The notes beneath the pieces were generated by a model, which did not search any database, had not been told where the DNA came from, and was given only the letters and a program-made list of their open reading frames with translations. 64,000 bases of DNA from Rhodovastum sp963714255 (GTDB taxonomy: Bacteria; Pseudomonadota; Alphaproteobacteria; Acetobacterales; Acetobacteraceae), in assembly GCA_963714255.1 (NCBI GenBank), contig CAVQNU010000033.1:62001-126000 (forward strand). The letters run 5' to 3'. The translations under genes were made by a program, and so were the position numbers. This document shows positions 1-8,429 of the stretch, piece after piece (the stretch's first letter is position 1; each line of letters opens with the position of its first letter).

Positions 1-303
1 CCTCGCCCGGGCGGCGCCACCAGCACGGGCTGGCGGCAAGGAACGGGAGTGAGCATTAAAAGAAGCGTCGCGTCTATTTTTGAGATGTTTTCTCGTTTTG
101 TGGGGCGAGGCCTGGCCGGCCGTGCGGGACACCACCATTCCACACGTGACCCGGCATGAAACGGCCGCTCAACCACGCAACCGGCCGCCGGGATTGGAAA
201 ACCGACTCCTGCGATTGCGCCGTTGGCGTGTGGACCGGACCGGCTTCATGGCGTCAGACGAGAAAATCCGCGCAGTCAGTCAACCGAGCGTTAAACTTTT
301 CCC

Positions 304-332
304 TTGACGTTCGAGAGAAAATTCTTTTAATA
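304..332 (+). promoter_or_regulatory. Probable sigma70-type promoter of the flp-cpa-tad operon
   Basis: A TTGACG -35 box (304-309) lies 17 bases before a TTAATA -10 box (327-332) in an unusually A/T-rich stretch, about 125 bases before the flp start. It is the best promoter match near the operon. Bases 1-303 hold no gene I can support. Assignment is by eye. Confidence 0.6.
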
Positions 333-459
333 GACACGTCGTCGGGCAGGCGAGACCGTTACGCCCACCAACGAGCCGGTCTTCCTTATCCACAACAGAC
401 GGGTGGCGTCGCGGCCCCGGTGCGCAATGTCCAACCCAACACCAGAAGGTGCGCTGAAC

Positions 460-633
460 ATGCTGACCACTCTGTCCTACCTGATGCTCCGCCTCAAGAA
501 CGATCGTCGCGGCGTCACCGCACTGGAGTATGGGCTGATCGCGGCACTGATCGCCGTCGTGATCATCGCCGCCGTCACGGCAGTCGGCACCGGCCTGTCC
601 AACACCTTCAACACGATCGCCAAGGAACTGTAA
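460..633 (+). CDS. flp: Flp/Fap-type pilin subunit (type IVc prepilin)
   Basis: This 57-residue protein is the major subunit of the Flp (Tad) pilus, an adhesion fibre. It has a short basic leader ending RRG, then the mature start VTALEYG, with Glu at mature position 5 and the Glu-Tyr pair typical of Flp pilins, followed by one hydrophobic helix (about residues 25-44). The prepilin peptidase is expected to cut after Gly18. Start chosen: ATG at 460, with AGAAGG at 444-449; an upstream in-frame ATG at 427 has no comparable ribosome site. It is the first gene of the pilus operon and is separated from cpaA by a strong hairpin, consistent with higher expression than the machinery genes. Confidence 0.93.
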   Translation: MLTTLSYLMLRLKNDRRGVTALEYGLIAALIAVVIIAAVTAVGTGLSNTFNTIAKEL

Positions 634-648
634 CTCCGTCGCTCCGGC

Positions 649-706
649 GGCATGATGGCGTGAACAGTGCGGCGGGCGTGCTGTGCGCACGCTTTGCCAT
701 CATGCC
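649..706 (+). other. Nested inverted repeat between flp and cpaA
   Basis: GGCATGATGGC (649-659) is perfectly complementary to GCCATCATGCC (696-706), and the loop contains a second hairpin, GCGTGC (676-681) with GCACGC (687-692). No T-run follows, so it is less likely a simple terminator than an RNA processing, stabilising or attenuating structure that limits read-through from pilin to assembly genes. Function is inferred from position. Confidence 0.6.
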
Positions 707-735
707 TCGTCGTCCGGTCTGAGGCTGACAGCAAA

Positions 736-1245
736 ATGGCAGACCTCGTTTCGCACGGTTTGATTTTGTCCGGCGTCGGGCTGCTGCTTGCCGCCGCATT
801 GCATGACGCCGTCGCCCGGACCATACCGAACTGGATTGCCGCCTGTGTCGCCCTCACCGGCGTGGTCTTGCGGCTGCAAGACGGCAAAATGATCGCCGGA
901 GCGGGCGTTGCCGCCCTGTTGCTGATCATTTTGGGCGCACTATGGCTGCGCGGCTTCATCGGCGGCGGGGACGTGAAACTCATTCCCGCCGCCGCACTTC
1001 TTCTCCCGCCGTCCAGCGTTCCCGCCTTCGTTCTGTCCATGGCTATCGCGGGCGGCGCATTGGCGCTAATATATCTCTTGCTGCCTTATCTCGTGCGGCG
1101 TCCGCGCCCCGGACCGCGCTGCGGTCTTCTGGCCCGCGCGCTCAAGGCCGAGGCGTGGCGTGTGCACCGGCGCGGGCCGCTGCCTTACGCCGTCGCGATC
1201 GCCGGTGGCGCGCTTCCAATTCTCGTTACAACTTTATCCGGGTAG
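736..1245 (+). CDS. cpaA: Prepilin peptidase CpaA/TadV (peptidase A24)
   Basis: Inner-membrane aspartic peptidase of 169 residues that would cleave the leader of Flp prepilin and of the TadE-type pseudopilins. The two catalytic aspartates of the A24 family are visible: Asp24 in LHDAVARTIPNW and Asp79 in the GGGDVKL motif. About five hydrophobic segments cover most of the chain, and there is no N-terminal methylase domain, as is usual for CpaA/TadV. Start ATG 736 was chosen because the chain before it lacks membrane character; the ribosome site is weak. It follows flp and is six bases from cpaB. Confidence 0.9.
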   Translation: MADLVSHGLILSGVGLLLAAALHDAVARTIPNWIAACVALTGVVLRLQDGKMIAGAGVAALLLIILGALWLRGFIGGGDVKLIPAAALLLPPSSVPAFVLSMAIAGGALALIYLLLPYLVRRPRPGPRCGLLARALKAEAWRVHRRGPLPYAVAIAGGALPILVTTLSG

Positions 1246-1251
1246 GTCGTC

Positions 1252-2148
1252 ATGTTCCTCCGCGTCATGGCCGTACTGCTTGGTCTCGTGGGCCTTTGCG
1301 GCATCGCCATTGCCCTGATCGCATCCCAGAGGCCCGCGCCGGTGCAAGAGGTTGTTGCCCCGCCGCCACCGCCGCCGCCGGCTCCCAAAGCGCATATTCT
1401 GGTCGCCTCGCGGGCCCTGCGCGCCGGCAACCTGCTGGTGATGGAAGATGTCACCTCGGCGGATGTCGATGCCAGGCAATCCCCGCCCGGCAGCTATCCG
1501 GACAGCATCACGGCCCGCACCGGCCTGCGCGGCGCCATGATCCGCCGCAGTCTTGCCCCCAACGAGCCGATCGTGGCCGGTGACGTGCTCGCCCCGGGCG
1601 ACCGCGGGTTCCTCGCCGCCGTGCTCGGCACCGGCATGCGCGCCGTCACGGTCGGCGTCGATTCGGTCAGCGGCACCGCCGGACTGATCTGGCCAGGCGA
1701 CCGGGTCGACCTGTTGCTCACCCAGTCGATGGACGACAAAGACCAGCCGGCCGACCGCCGCATTTCCGGCGAAACGGTGATGACCAATCTGCGGGTGATC
1801 GCGGTCGATCAGCAACTCGTCCAGGGCGGCCAGGGCACGCAGGCCAATCCCGGGGCCGCCGGCAACTCCAACCGGACTGTCACCCTCGAAGCGAGCTCCT
1901 ACGACGCCGCCCGCATCGCCATCGCCTCCCGTCTCGGCCGGCTTGCCCTGGTTGTGCGCTCGGCGGCCGACGACCAGCCCGCGGCGGACAGCGACGTTGC
2001 CGGCAGCGCTCCGGTCGCGCCGCCCGAACAGGCGCCGATCGCCTGGAGCGGCGACGTATCGCCCGCCTTGCGCGAACACGGTGGCAAGGCCGCGACCACC
2101 ATTCGCGTGCACCACGGGGCCAAGGAAGTCGAAGAGGTCAAATTCTGA
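1252..2148 (+). CDS. cpaB: Flp pilus assembly protein CpaB/RcpC
   Basis: Periplasmic component of the pilus machine, 298 residues. An N-terminal signal anchor (about 1-23) is followed by a short Pro-rich linker with eight prolines, then the SAF-like region containing ILVASRALRAGNLL and the typical DVTSADVD continuation, and a C-terminal CpaB/RcpC domain with AVTVGVDSVSGTAG and GDRVDLLLTQ. CpaB works with the secretin CpaC at the outer membrane. Its TGA stop overlaps the ATG of cpaC by one base, suggesting translational coupling. Confidence 0.9.
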   Translation: MFLRVMAVLLGLVGLCGIAIALIASQRPAPVQEVVAPPPPPPPAPKAHILVASRALRAGNLLVMEDVTSADVDARQSPPGSYPDSITARTGLRGAMIRRSLAPNEPIVAGDVLAPGDRGFLAAVLGTGMRAVTVGVDSVSGTAGLIWPGDRVDLLLTQSMDDKDQPADRRISGETVMTNLRVIAVDQQLVQGGQGTQANPGAAGNSNRTVTLEASSYDAARIAIASRLGRLALVVRSAADDQPAADSDVAGSAPVAPPEQAPIAWSGDVSPALREHGGKAATTIRVHHGAKEVEEVKF

Positions 2149-4484
2149 TGGCCATGCCCCTCGTCGCGCGGGTGGCCGCCATTCTGCTGGCTTTCTCCCC
2201 TTCGGTTCGGCCGGCCCACGCAGACGCGCCGCCGCCGGGCCCGCTTGCGCCGACTCCCCTCGCGCCCACGCCCCTCGCGCCGGTTCCGTTGCCGACACCC
2301 TCCCCGCCTGCCGCCGCCCGATCCGCAAGCCCATCCAGCGCCCAACCTGGCCCGGGCACCACGGCAACCGCGACGGTGCGAACCGGCGATCATCCGGGGT
2401 ACGGACGGGTGGTGTTCGACCTTCCCCCGGGGGCCAGCTGGACCCTGGACCGCTCGGGCGACCGGCTCACCGTCCGGTTCGCCGGCGCCGACCCGCTGCC
2501 CGGGGCGCGGCCGCCGCGCAACGTACGGACACTGACCGTGGCTGCGGGTACGGCCGAGTTGTCATTGGCCCCGGGGGTGCAGATCCGACCGGCGCGCCTG
2601 GGCAACCGGCTGCTCGTCGATGTTCTCGACCCTGTCGCCGCGGCTTCCGCCGGCCCCGTCGCGGCAACTGCCGCGCCCGAGCGTGTTACGGCAACTGCCG
2701 CGCCCGAGCGTGTTACGGCAACCGCCGCGCCCGAACCCACCCTGGTCAATCCGGTTCCGGCCGCCGCCGGCCCGCAGCCCGCATCCGCTTCCGTCGCGGT
2801 CGCCGCTGCGCTTCCCTCCGTCGCGACCCCCGCTGCTCTCCCCTATGTCGTGGCAACCGCTGCGACCGCCCCCGTCCCGGCCGCCGCCGCCACGCCGGAG
2901 TCCCCCTCCCCGGTGGCCGCAGCCGCCCCGCCCGCCGCCGTCGCCACCGCTGCCGCACCTGATCCGGTCGCCGCAACCGGCGGCGGTCTGGTCGTCACCG
3001 GCACCCCGCCGCGTTCGGCGCCGGCCACCACAGCCACCACACCGGGGGCCGGCGCAGCCGCCGCAGCGGCCGGCGCCGGCACGCCCCCGGCCGCGCCCAG
3101 CCCGGTCGCCGCCGACGCCGCGCCCCGGTCCACCGTCATCGAAGTCGGCACCGGCCGCGTTTTTCACATCCGCGGTACCATCGCCAGCCTGTTCGCCGCC
3201 GATCCGAAAGTCGTCGAAGTCCGCCCGGCCAGCCACAACACGATTTTCGTCTTTGGCCTCGGCCCCGGGCACAGCACCGTCGCCGCCCTCGACGACGCCG
3301 GCAACACACTGGCGCAATACAACGTCGTGGTCCGGCCGTCCTGGTACGGCGCCAGCGAGTTGGCTGCCGCGGTGCAGCGTGCAGTGCCGGGTGCCAACGT
3401 GCAGTTCTCCGCCACGCCCGACGGGCTGGTGGTGGGCGGACAGGTGCCCACCCCCGCCGCCGCCGCGCAGGTGGCGGCAACCGCGCGCAGCTATGCCGGC
3501 GACAAGGGCACCGTCGACAACCGCACGACCATCCCATCCTCCGTGCAGGTCACCTTGCGGGTGCGGATCGCCGAGATTTCGCGCACGATCACCCGCCAGC
3601 TTGGCATCAACTGGACGGCGCTGGCCAATTTCGGCAACTGGCGCGCCACCGCCGCCATCATCGACGGTCTCGGCTCGGGCGCCAATCCGCCGAACACCAT
3701 TGGCGCCGGCTTCAACGACGGCACCAGCTCGATCAATACCGTGCTCGATCTGCTGGCCCAGGACCAGCTCATCACCATGCTGGCCGAACCGAACCTCACC
3801 GCCCGCAGCGGCGAGACGGCGAGTTTCCTCGCCGGCGGCGAGTTTCCGATCCCGATTGCCGGGTCGGGCAACGGCTCGGGCGGCAGCACGATCACGGTGG
3901 CGTTCAAGCAGTACGGCATTTCGCTGGCCTTCGTGCCGACGGTGCTGTCGGACGGCCGCATCAGCCTGCACGTGCACCCGGAAGTCAGCGAGCTGACCAC
4001 CACGGGGGCGGTGTCCGTGCCGATCGGCTACAGCCTGCTCGGCGGCACCGCGACCGTCACCATCCCCGCCCTCACCGTCCGCCGCGCCGACACCACGGTG
4101 GAACTCGGCTCCGGGCAGAGCTTCGCCATCGCCGGGCTGCTTGACTCCAATAACAACATGAACTCACGGGCCGTCCCCTATGCCGGCGAAATTCCGGTGG
4201 TCGGCGCCCTGTTCAAATCCGATCTCTACACCCGCGACCAGGACGAACTGGTCATCGTGGTCACGCCGTACATCGTCAACCCGGTGAGTTCGCCCAGCCG
4301 TCTGCGATTGCCGACCGACGGTTTCGTGCCGGCCGCCGACGTGGACCGTGTGCTGTTCAACCGCCAGCGGGCAATGGGAACCGGCCCGGGCGCGGTCGTC
4401 GCGCCGACCGCCGCCGCCCTGGGTCCGGCCGCCCGCCTCGGTCCGAACGACGTGCCCGTCGGTGCCGGTTTTATCCTGCACTGA
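2148..4484 (+). CDS. cpaC: Outer-membrane secretin CpaC/RcpA with extra N-terminal AMIN-like and low-complexity region
   Basis: Secretin pore through which the Flp pilus leaves the cell. At 778 residues it is longer than usual CpaC proteins (roughly 450-600). Order: signal peptide; Pro/Ala linker; a beta-rich AMIN-like segment (about 75-160, GYGRVVFDLPPG to LLVDVLDP); a low-complexity Ala/Pro/Val/Thr stretch to about 325 with tandem ATAAPERV copies; the pilus-formation N domain (VIEVGTGRVFHIRGTIASLF); a BON-like domain; and the secretin core (LRVRIAEISRTITRQLGINW, AEPNLTARSGE, VPYAGEIPVVGALF). The AMIN-like domain could bind peptidoglycan. Start ATG 2148 overlaps cpaB by one base. Confidence 0.92.
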   Translation: MAMPLVARVAAILLAFSPSVRPAHADAPPPGPLAPTPLAPTPLAPVPLPTPSPPAAARSASPSSAQPGPGTTATATVRTGDHPGYGRVVFDLPPGASWTLDRSGDRLTVRFAGADPLPGARPPRNVRTLTVAAGTAELSLAPGVQIRPARLGNRLLVDVLDPVAAASAGPVAATAAPERVTATAAPERVTATAAPEPTLVNPVPAAAGPQPASASVAVAAALPSVATPAALPYVVATAATAPVPAAAATPESPSPVAAAAPPAAVATAAAPDPVAATGGGLVVTGTPPRSAPATTATTPGAGAAAAAAGAGTPPAAPSPVAADAAPRSTVIEVGTGRVFHIRGTIASLFAADPKVVEVRPASHNTIFVFGLGPGHSTVAALDDAGNTLAQYNVVVRPSWYGASELAAAVQRAVPGANVQFSATPDGLVVGGQVPTPAAAAQVAATARSYAGDKGTVDNRTTIPSSVQVTLRVRIAEISRTITRQLGINWTALANFGNWRATAAIIDGLGSGANPPNTIGAGFNDGTSSINTVLDLLAQDQLITMLAEPNLTARSGETASFLAGGEFPIPIAGSGNGSGGSTITVAFKQYGISLAFVPTVLSDGRISLHVHPEVSELTTTGAVSVPIGYSLLGGTATVTIPALTVRRADTTVELGSGQSFAIAGLLDSNNNMNSRAVPYAGEIPVVGALFKSDLYTRDQDELVIVVTPYIVNPVSSPSRLRLPTDGFVPAADVDRVLFNRQRAMGTGPGAVVAPTAAALGPAARLGPNDVPVGAGFILH

Positions 4485-4508
4485 GTTACCAAAAGGGGAA
4501 CAATCGCC

Positions 4509-4847
4509 ATGCCGCTCGCCCGCGCACGAGACCTTCGGCGATGTGCCTGCCTTGTCCTTCTTCTTGGAGCCACCAGCTGCGCCGGCTGGGATGATCCGTT
4601 CCAGCGCCCGGGAACCTGGCGGGCCGAAGGTTCCAACGAGGCCAACCTGGCCGCCATGGTGGCCGACCAGAGCCATCTGGTGCAGGGTGTCGGCGATGAG
4701 GGAAGCCCTGCCGTGCTGTCGGCGGCGGCGGTCCATCGGCTGCTGACGGACCGCGTCAAGCCGCTGCCATCGACCAATATCGGCCCGTTGCCCGCCACCC
4801 AGGCGCCGGGCCAGGGATCGGGCGCGTCCGGCTCGGACGGGCAATAA
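4509..4847 (+). CDS. cpaD: Short CpaD-like pilus lipoprotein
   Basis: Small exported protein of 112 residues in the cpaD slot between secretin and cpaE. The N-terminus is a signal peptide ending GATSC, a possible but weak lipobox. The segment EANLAAMVADQSHLV matches the conserved NLAAMVADPxDL stretch of CpaD. Family members are usually around 200 residues or more, so this is a short form keeping mainly the C-terminal motif region and ending in a Gly/Ser-rich tail. AAAGGGGA about ten bases upstream supports ATG 4509. Its stop overlaps the cpaE start by one base. Name rests on position and this short motif. Confidence 0.65.
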   Translation: MPLARARDLRRCACLVLLLGATSCAGWDDPFQRPGTWRAEGSNEANLAAMVADQSHLVQGVGDEGSPAVLSAAAVHRLLTDRVKPLPSTNIGPLPATQAPGQGSGASGSDGQ

Positions 4848-6070
4848 TGGCGACCGAGCCGATCGATCAGCCGGGTCCGATCCCGGATGAAACCGGCCGG
4901 GCGGCACGGCTACCGCTGATTGCCTATGCGCGCGACCGCGAGACCCTCGCCATCCTGAGCGAGGTGCTTGCCCCGGTGCTGGGTCCGACCGCGGAATTCC
5001 GCCCCGGCGGCATCGCCCAGGCGCGCGCCGGGCTGCAGCGTCTGACCACGCCGATCGCCGCCCTGCTGGTCGACGTGTCGGGCGAAACCGACCCGCTCGG
5101 CGCGCTCGACGACCTCGCCTTCTATGTCGAGCCCGGCGTGCGGGTTTTTGTCATCGGCGAGGTCCAGGACGTGGGCTTCTACCGCCAGGTGGTCCGCGGC
5201 CTGGGGGTGCAGGAATATCTGTACAAGCCGCTCAACCGCGAAATCATCGCCCGCAGCCTGGTGCCCACGCTCACCGGCAACAGCCCCGCGCCGGCGCGCG
5301 GCGGGCGGATCGTCACCGTCACCGGCGTGCGCGGCGGCGTCGGCGCCACCACGGTCGCCGTCAACCTGGCGGCCCAGCTCGCCGACCGTTCGCGCCACCA
5401 CATCCTGCTGTTCGACGCCGACCTGCACACCGGCACCACCGCCCTGATGCTGTCCGCCACCGCCGGCGGCGGGCTGCGGGCAGCGCTGGAAAACCCGGGG
5501 CGGGTCGACGTGCTGTTCGCCGAGCGCTCCTCGCCCGCGATCAGCGACCGGCTGCATTTGCTCGCCGCCGAGGAACCGCTCGACGCGCCGATCATCGCCG
5601 CCGAGGGCGCCGTTGTCCACCTCACGTCGATTCTGTGCAACCGGTTCAATTTCGTCGTCGTCGATCTGCCGCGCCACCCCACGCCGCTGAACGACGAGCT
5701 GCGCGAGCTGGCCCATGTGCGCGTGCTGGTGATGGATCCAACCCTCGCCTCGCTGCGCGACACGCTGCGCCATCTCCGCCTGGCGCGCGGGCCGAAACAG
5801 GCCTCGCGTCCGCTCGTGGTGCTCAACCATGTCGGCGCGCCGGGCTCGCTGTCGAAGAAACAGGTGATCGACGGGCTCGGCGGCGAGGTGGATGTGGTCA
5901 TTCCCTGGCTGCCCAAGCAGATGAAATCGGCGCAGACCTTCGGCGAGCCGGCGGTACGCCACCGCGGCCCGTTCCAGACGGCGATTGCCGGTCTCGCCGG
6001 CGAAATGCTCCCGCACAAAACCGAGGCGACGCGGTCCTGGCTTGGCTTGCGCCGGCGCGTGCAGGCATGA
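4847..6070 (+). CDS. cpaE: Pilus localisation ATPase CpaE/TadZ (MinD/ParA-like)
   Basis: Cytoplasmic protein of 407 residues that directs the pilus machine to its place in the cell. The first ~130 residues form a receiver-like domain (IAYARDRETLAILSE to EYLYKPLNREII). A ParA/MinD ATPase domain follows with a deviant P-loop, GVRGGVGATTVAVNLA, where Ala replaces the usual Lys before TT, as in many CpaE proteins. Switch-like segments LFDADLHTGTTALML and FVVVDLPRHPTPL are visible. The start overlaps the cpaD-like gene by one base, and the end overlaps cpaF by four (ATGA). Confidence 0.92.
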   Translation: MATEPIDQPGPIPDETGRAARLPLIAYARDRETLAILSEVLAPVLGPTAEFRPGGIAQARAGLQRLTTPIAALLVDVSGETDPLGALDDLAFYVEPGVRVFVIGEVQDVGFYRQVVRGLGVQEYLYKPLNREIIARSLVPTLTGNSPAPARGGRIVTVTGVRGGVGATTVAVNLAAQLADRSRHHILLFDADLHTGTTALMLSATAGGGLRAALENPGRVDVLFAERSSPAISDRLHLLAAEEPLDAPIIAAEGAVVHLTSILCNRFNFVVVDLPRHPTPLNDELRELAHVRVLVMDPTLASLRDTLRHLRLARGPKQASRPLVVLNHVGAPGSLSKKQVIDGLGGEVDVVIPWLPKQMKSAQTFGEPAVRHRGPFQTAIAGLAGEMLPHKTEATRSWLGLRRRVQA

Positions 6071-7470
6071 GCGGGACCATCCGGCCCAGCTTCGGCCGCC
6101 GGACCCCCGGCACGCCTGATCCGGGAACGCCGGCCCCCCGCACGGCGCCGGCGGCTGCCGCGGTCTCCGGCAAAGCGCCGCCGGCCGCGCCGCCGGCCGC
6201 GCCGCTGCCGCCGAGCGGGGCCGCGGCGCTGCGGGTCGCCTGTCTCGAACGCCTCGATCCGGCGGCGTTCGCGGACGCCACCTCCGAACAGCTGGAAGCC
6301 GATGTCGAGCGCCTGATCGCCGAAATCGCCGACGAGAAGCGCATCCAGCTGAACGGCCGCGAGCAGCGCCAGCTCGCCGCCGAACTGGTGAACGACATGG
6401 TGGGCCTCGGCCCGCTCGAGCCGCTGCTGGACGACGACACGATCACCGACATCATGGTCAACGGCCCCGACCGGGTGTTCGTCGAGCGGCGCGGCAAGCT
6501 GGTGCTCTCGGCCGCCCGCTTCCGCGACACCGGGCATGTCGCCAACGTCGCCCAGCGCATCGCCGCGGCGGTCGGGCGGCGCATCGACGAAAGCAGCCCG
6601 ATGGTGGATGCGCGCCTGGCCGACGGCTCGCGCGTCAACATCATCTTCCCGCCGCTGGCGCTGAACGGCGCCTGCATCTCGATCCGCAAATTCGCCCGCC
6701 GCCGCATCACCTTCGAAACGCTGGTGGCGAACGGCTCCGCCTCGCCGCAGATCGCGCGCGCCCTGCAGGTCGCCTCGGCGGCCCGGCTCAATGTGATTAT
6801 CTCGGGCGGCACCGGCGCGGGCAAGACCACGCTGATGAACGCCATGTCGCAAATGATCGATCCCGGCGAGCGGATCATCACCGTCGAGGACGCCGCCGAG
6901 CTGCAGCTGCAGCAGCCGCATGTGGTGCGGCTGGAAACCCGCCCGCCCAACCTGGAAGGCCGCGGCGAGGTGACCCAGCGCGACCTGGTGCGCAACGCGC
7001 TGCGCATGCGCCCGGACCGGCTGATCGTGGGCGAGGTCCGCGGCCCCGAGGCGTTCGACATGCTGCAGGCGATGAACACCGGCCATGACGGCAGCATGAG
7101 CACCATCCATGCCAACACCACGCGCGACGCCATTACGCGCATCGAGAACATGGTGCAGATGGGCCAGCCCAACCTGCCCGTGCGCGCCATCCGCACCCAG
7201 ATCATCAGTGCGGTGGACATGATCATCCAGCTTGAGCGCATGCGCGACGGCGTCCGCCGGATCAGCCAGGTCACCGATGTCGTCGGTCTGGAGGGCGAGA
7301 TCGTTACGTTGAACGACGTGTTCCATTACGAGTACGAAGGCGAGAACACCGACGGCACGCTGCGCGGCCGCTTCAAGGTCTCGCGCGTCCGGCCGAGCTT
7401 CATGGCGAGGCTGGAATATTTCAACCTCGACCGGGCCTGGATCGCCGCGATCGAGGACGCGGCTGTATGA
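6067..7470 (+). CDS. cpaF: Pilus assembly ATPase CpaF/TadA
   Basis: Secretion ATPase of 467 residues powering Flp pilus assembly (GspE/VirB11 superfamily). A Pro/Ala-rich N-terminus (about 1-60) precedes the N-terminal domain (NDMVGLGPLEPLLDDDTITD, MVNGPDRVFVER) and the RecA-like core with Walker A GGTGAGKTTLMNAM, the Asp box TVEDAAELQLQQ, Walker B LIVGEVRGPEAFDML and the His box STIHANTTRDAI. Start ATG 6067 overlaps the cpaE stop and lies in frame well upstream of conserved sequence; farther upstream the same frame only shadows cpaE. Confidence 0.95.
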   Translation: MSGTIRPSFGRRTPGTPDPGTPAPRTAPAAAAVSGKAPPAAPPAAPLPPSGAAALRVACLERLDPAAFADATSEQLEADVERLIAEIADEKRIQLNGREQRQLAAELVNDMVGLGPLEPLLDDDTITDIMVNGPDRVFVERRGKLVLSAARFRDTGHVANVAQRIAAAVGRRIDESSPMVDARLADGSRVNIIFPPLALNGACISIRKFARRRITFETLVANGSASPQIARALQVASAARLNVIISGGTGAGKTTLMNAMSQMIDPGERIITVEDAAELQLQQPHVVRLETRPPNLEGRGEVTQRDLVRNALRMRPDRLIVGEVRGPEAFDMLQAMNTGHDGSMSTIHANTTRDAITRIENMVQMGQPNLPVRAIRTQIISAVDMIIQLERMRDGVRRISQVTDVVGLEGEIVTLNDVFHYEYEGENTDGTLRGRFKVSRVRPSFMARLEYFNLDRAWIAAIEDAAV

Positions 7471-8429
7471 TCGGCGGACTCAACCCGCTGGTGCTGATCC
7501 TGGCCGCGGGCGCGGCCATGGCGGCCGGCGGGATCTGGCTGCTCGTGTCGGACAAGCGTGCGCGCGCCCACAAACAGCGAATTTCCGCCGTCGTGCTCGC
7601 CTACAAGACGCCGGCGGCACCGGTGGTCACATTGCGCCGCCCCTGGTCCGAGCGCGACGGCAAGGTCAGCGCGTTCGCGCGGGTGCTGGCCATCCTCGGC
7701 ATCGACACCGAACGGCCGGATCTGTACCCAATGCCCTGGTGGGTGATCGTGCCCATCACCGTCGGGGTCGCGGTGGCGGTCGACGGGCTTGGCGGGTTCT
7801 TTCTCGGGCCGGTCATCTGGGTCACCCTGCCCCTCGTCTGGTTCCTGATCGCACGCGCCATCTTCGGCATCTTTCGCAGCCGGCGGGCAGCCGTGCTGTA
7901 CATGCAGATGCCCGACGCTCTGTCGATGATCAACCGCTCGGTCCGCGCCGGCATTACCGTGCAGGACGCCTTGCGCGTGGTCGGCGAAGAAGGCCAGTGG
8001 CCCACCTCGGCCGAGTTCCAGCGGCTGAATGACGAGATCAAGGTCGGCGCCTCGCTGTCCGAAGCGATCGGGCGGCTGGCGCGGCGCAGCACACTGATCG
8101 AATACCGCTTCTTCGCGGTCGCGCTCACGCTGCAAAGCCAGTCCGGCGGCAGCCTGGCCGAAACGCTGGAAAACCTGGCCGATGTCGTGCGCAAGCGCGT
8201 CGCGGTGAAGCAGCGCGCGATCGCGCTCGCCTCCGAAGCGCGGCTGACCATGTGGGTGCTCGGCTGCCTGCCCTTCGTGGCTGCGGGCGCGTTGCTGATC
8301 ATCAGCCCCGACTATCTCACCGTCCTGGTCACCACCTCGACGGGCAAGAACATCCTGTTCGCCGGCATTCTTCTGCTGGTGATGGGGTTCACCTCGATGC
8401 ACATGATCATCAAAAAGAGTGTGTCGTGA
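7467..8429 (+). CDS. tadB: Inner-membrane platform protein TadB
   Basis: Polytopic membrane protein of 320 residues with a type II secretion F domain (about 150-280: MQMPDALSMINRSVRAGIT, FFAVALTLQSQSGGSLAETLENLADVVRKR is its hallmark region). Hydrophobic segments occur near residues 8-28, 95-130, 270-290 and 300-315. It pairs with TadC as the membrane platform driven by CpaF. ATGA overlap with cpaF, GTGA overlap with tadC. Confidence 0.92.
   Translation: MIGGLNPLVLILAAGAAMAAGGIWLLVSDKRARAHKQRISAVVLAYKTPAAPVVTLRRPWSERDGKVSAFARVLAILGIDTERPDLYPMPWWVIVPITVGVAVAVDGLGGFFLGPVIWVTLPLVWFLIARAIFGIFRSRRAAVLYMQMPDALSMINRSVRAGITVQDALRVVGEEGQWPTSAEFQRLNDEIKVGASLSEAIGRLARRSTLIEYRFFAVALTLQSQSGGSLAETLENLADVVRKRVAVKQRAIALASEARLTMWVLGCLPFVAAGALLIISPDYLTVLVTTSTGKNILFAGILLLVMGFTSMHMIIKKSVS

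Noticed and set aside
156..722. Long plus-strand reading frame overlapping flp
   Set aside because: Overlaps the well-supported pilin and promoter, is rich in Arg/His and has no ribosome site; an out-of-frame shadow in GC-rich DNA.
5179..7326. Minus-strand reading frame of over 700 codons opposite cpaE and cpaF
   Set aside because: Shadow of two strongly conserved genes; Asp/His/Arg-rich sequence without motifs.
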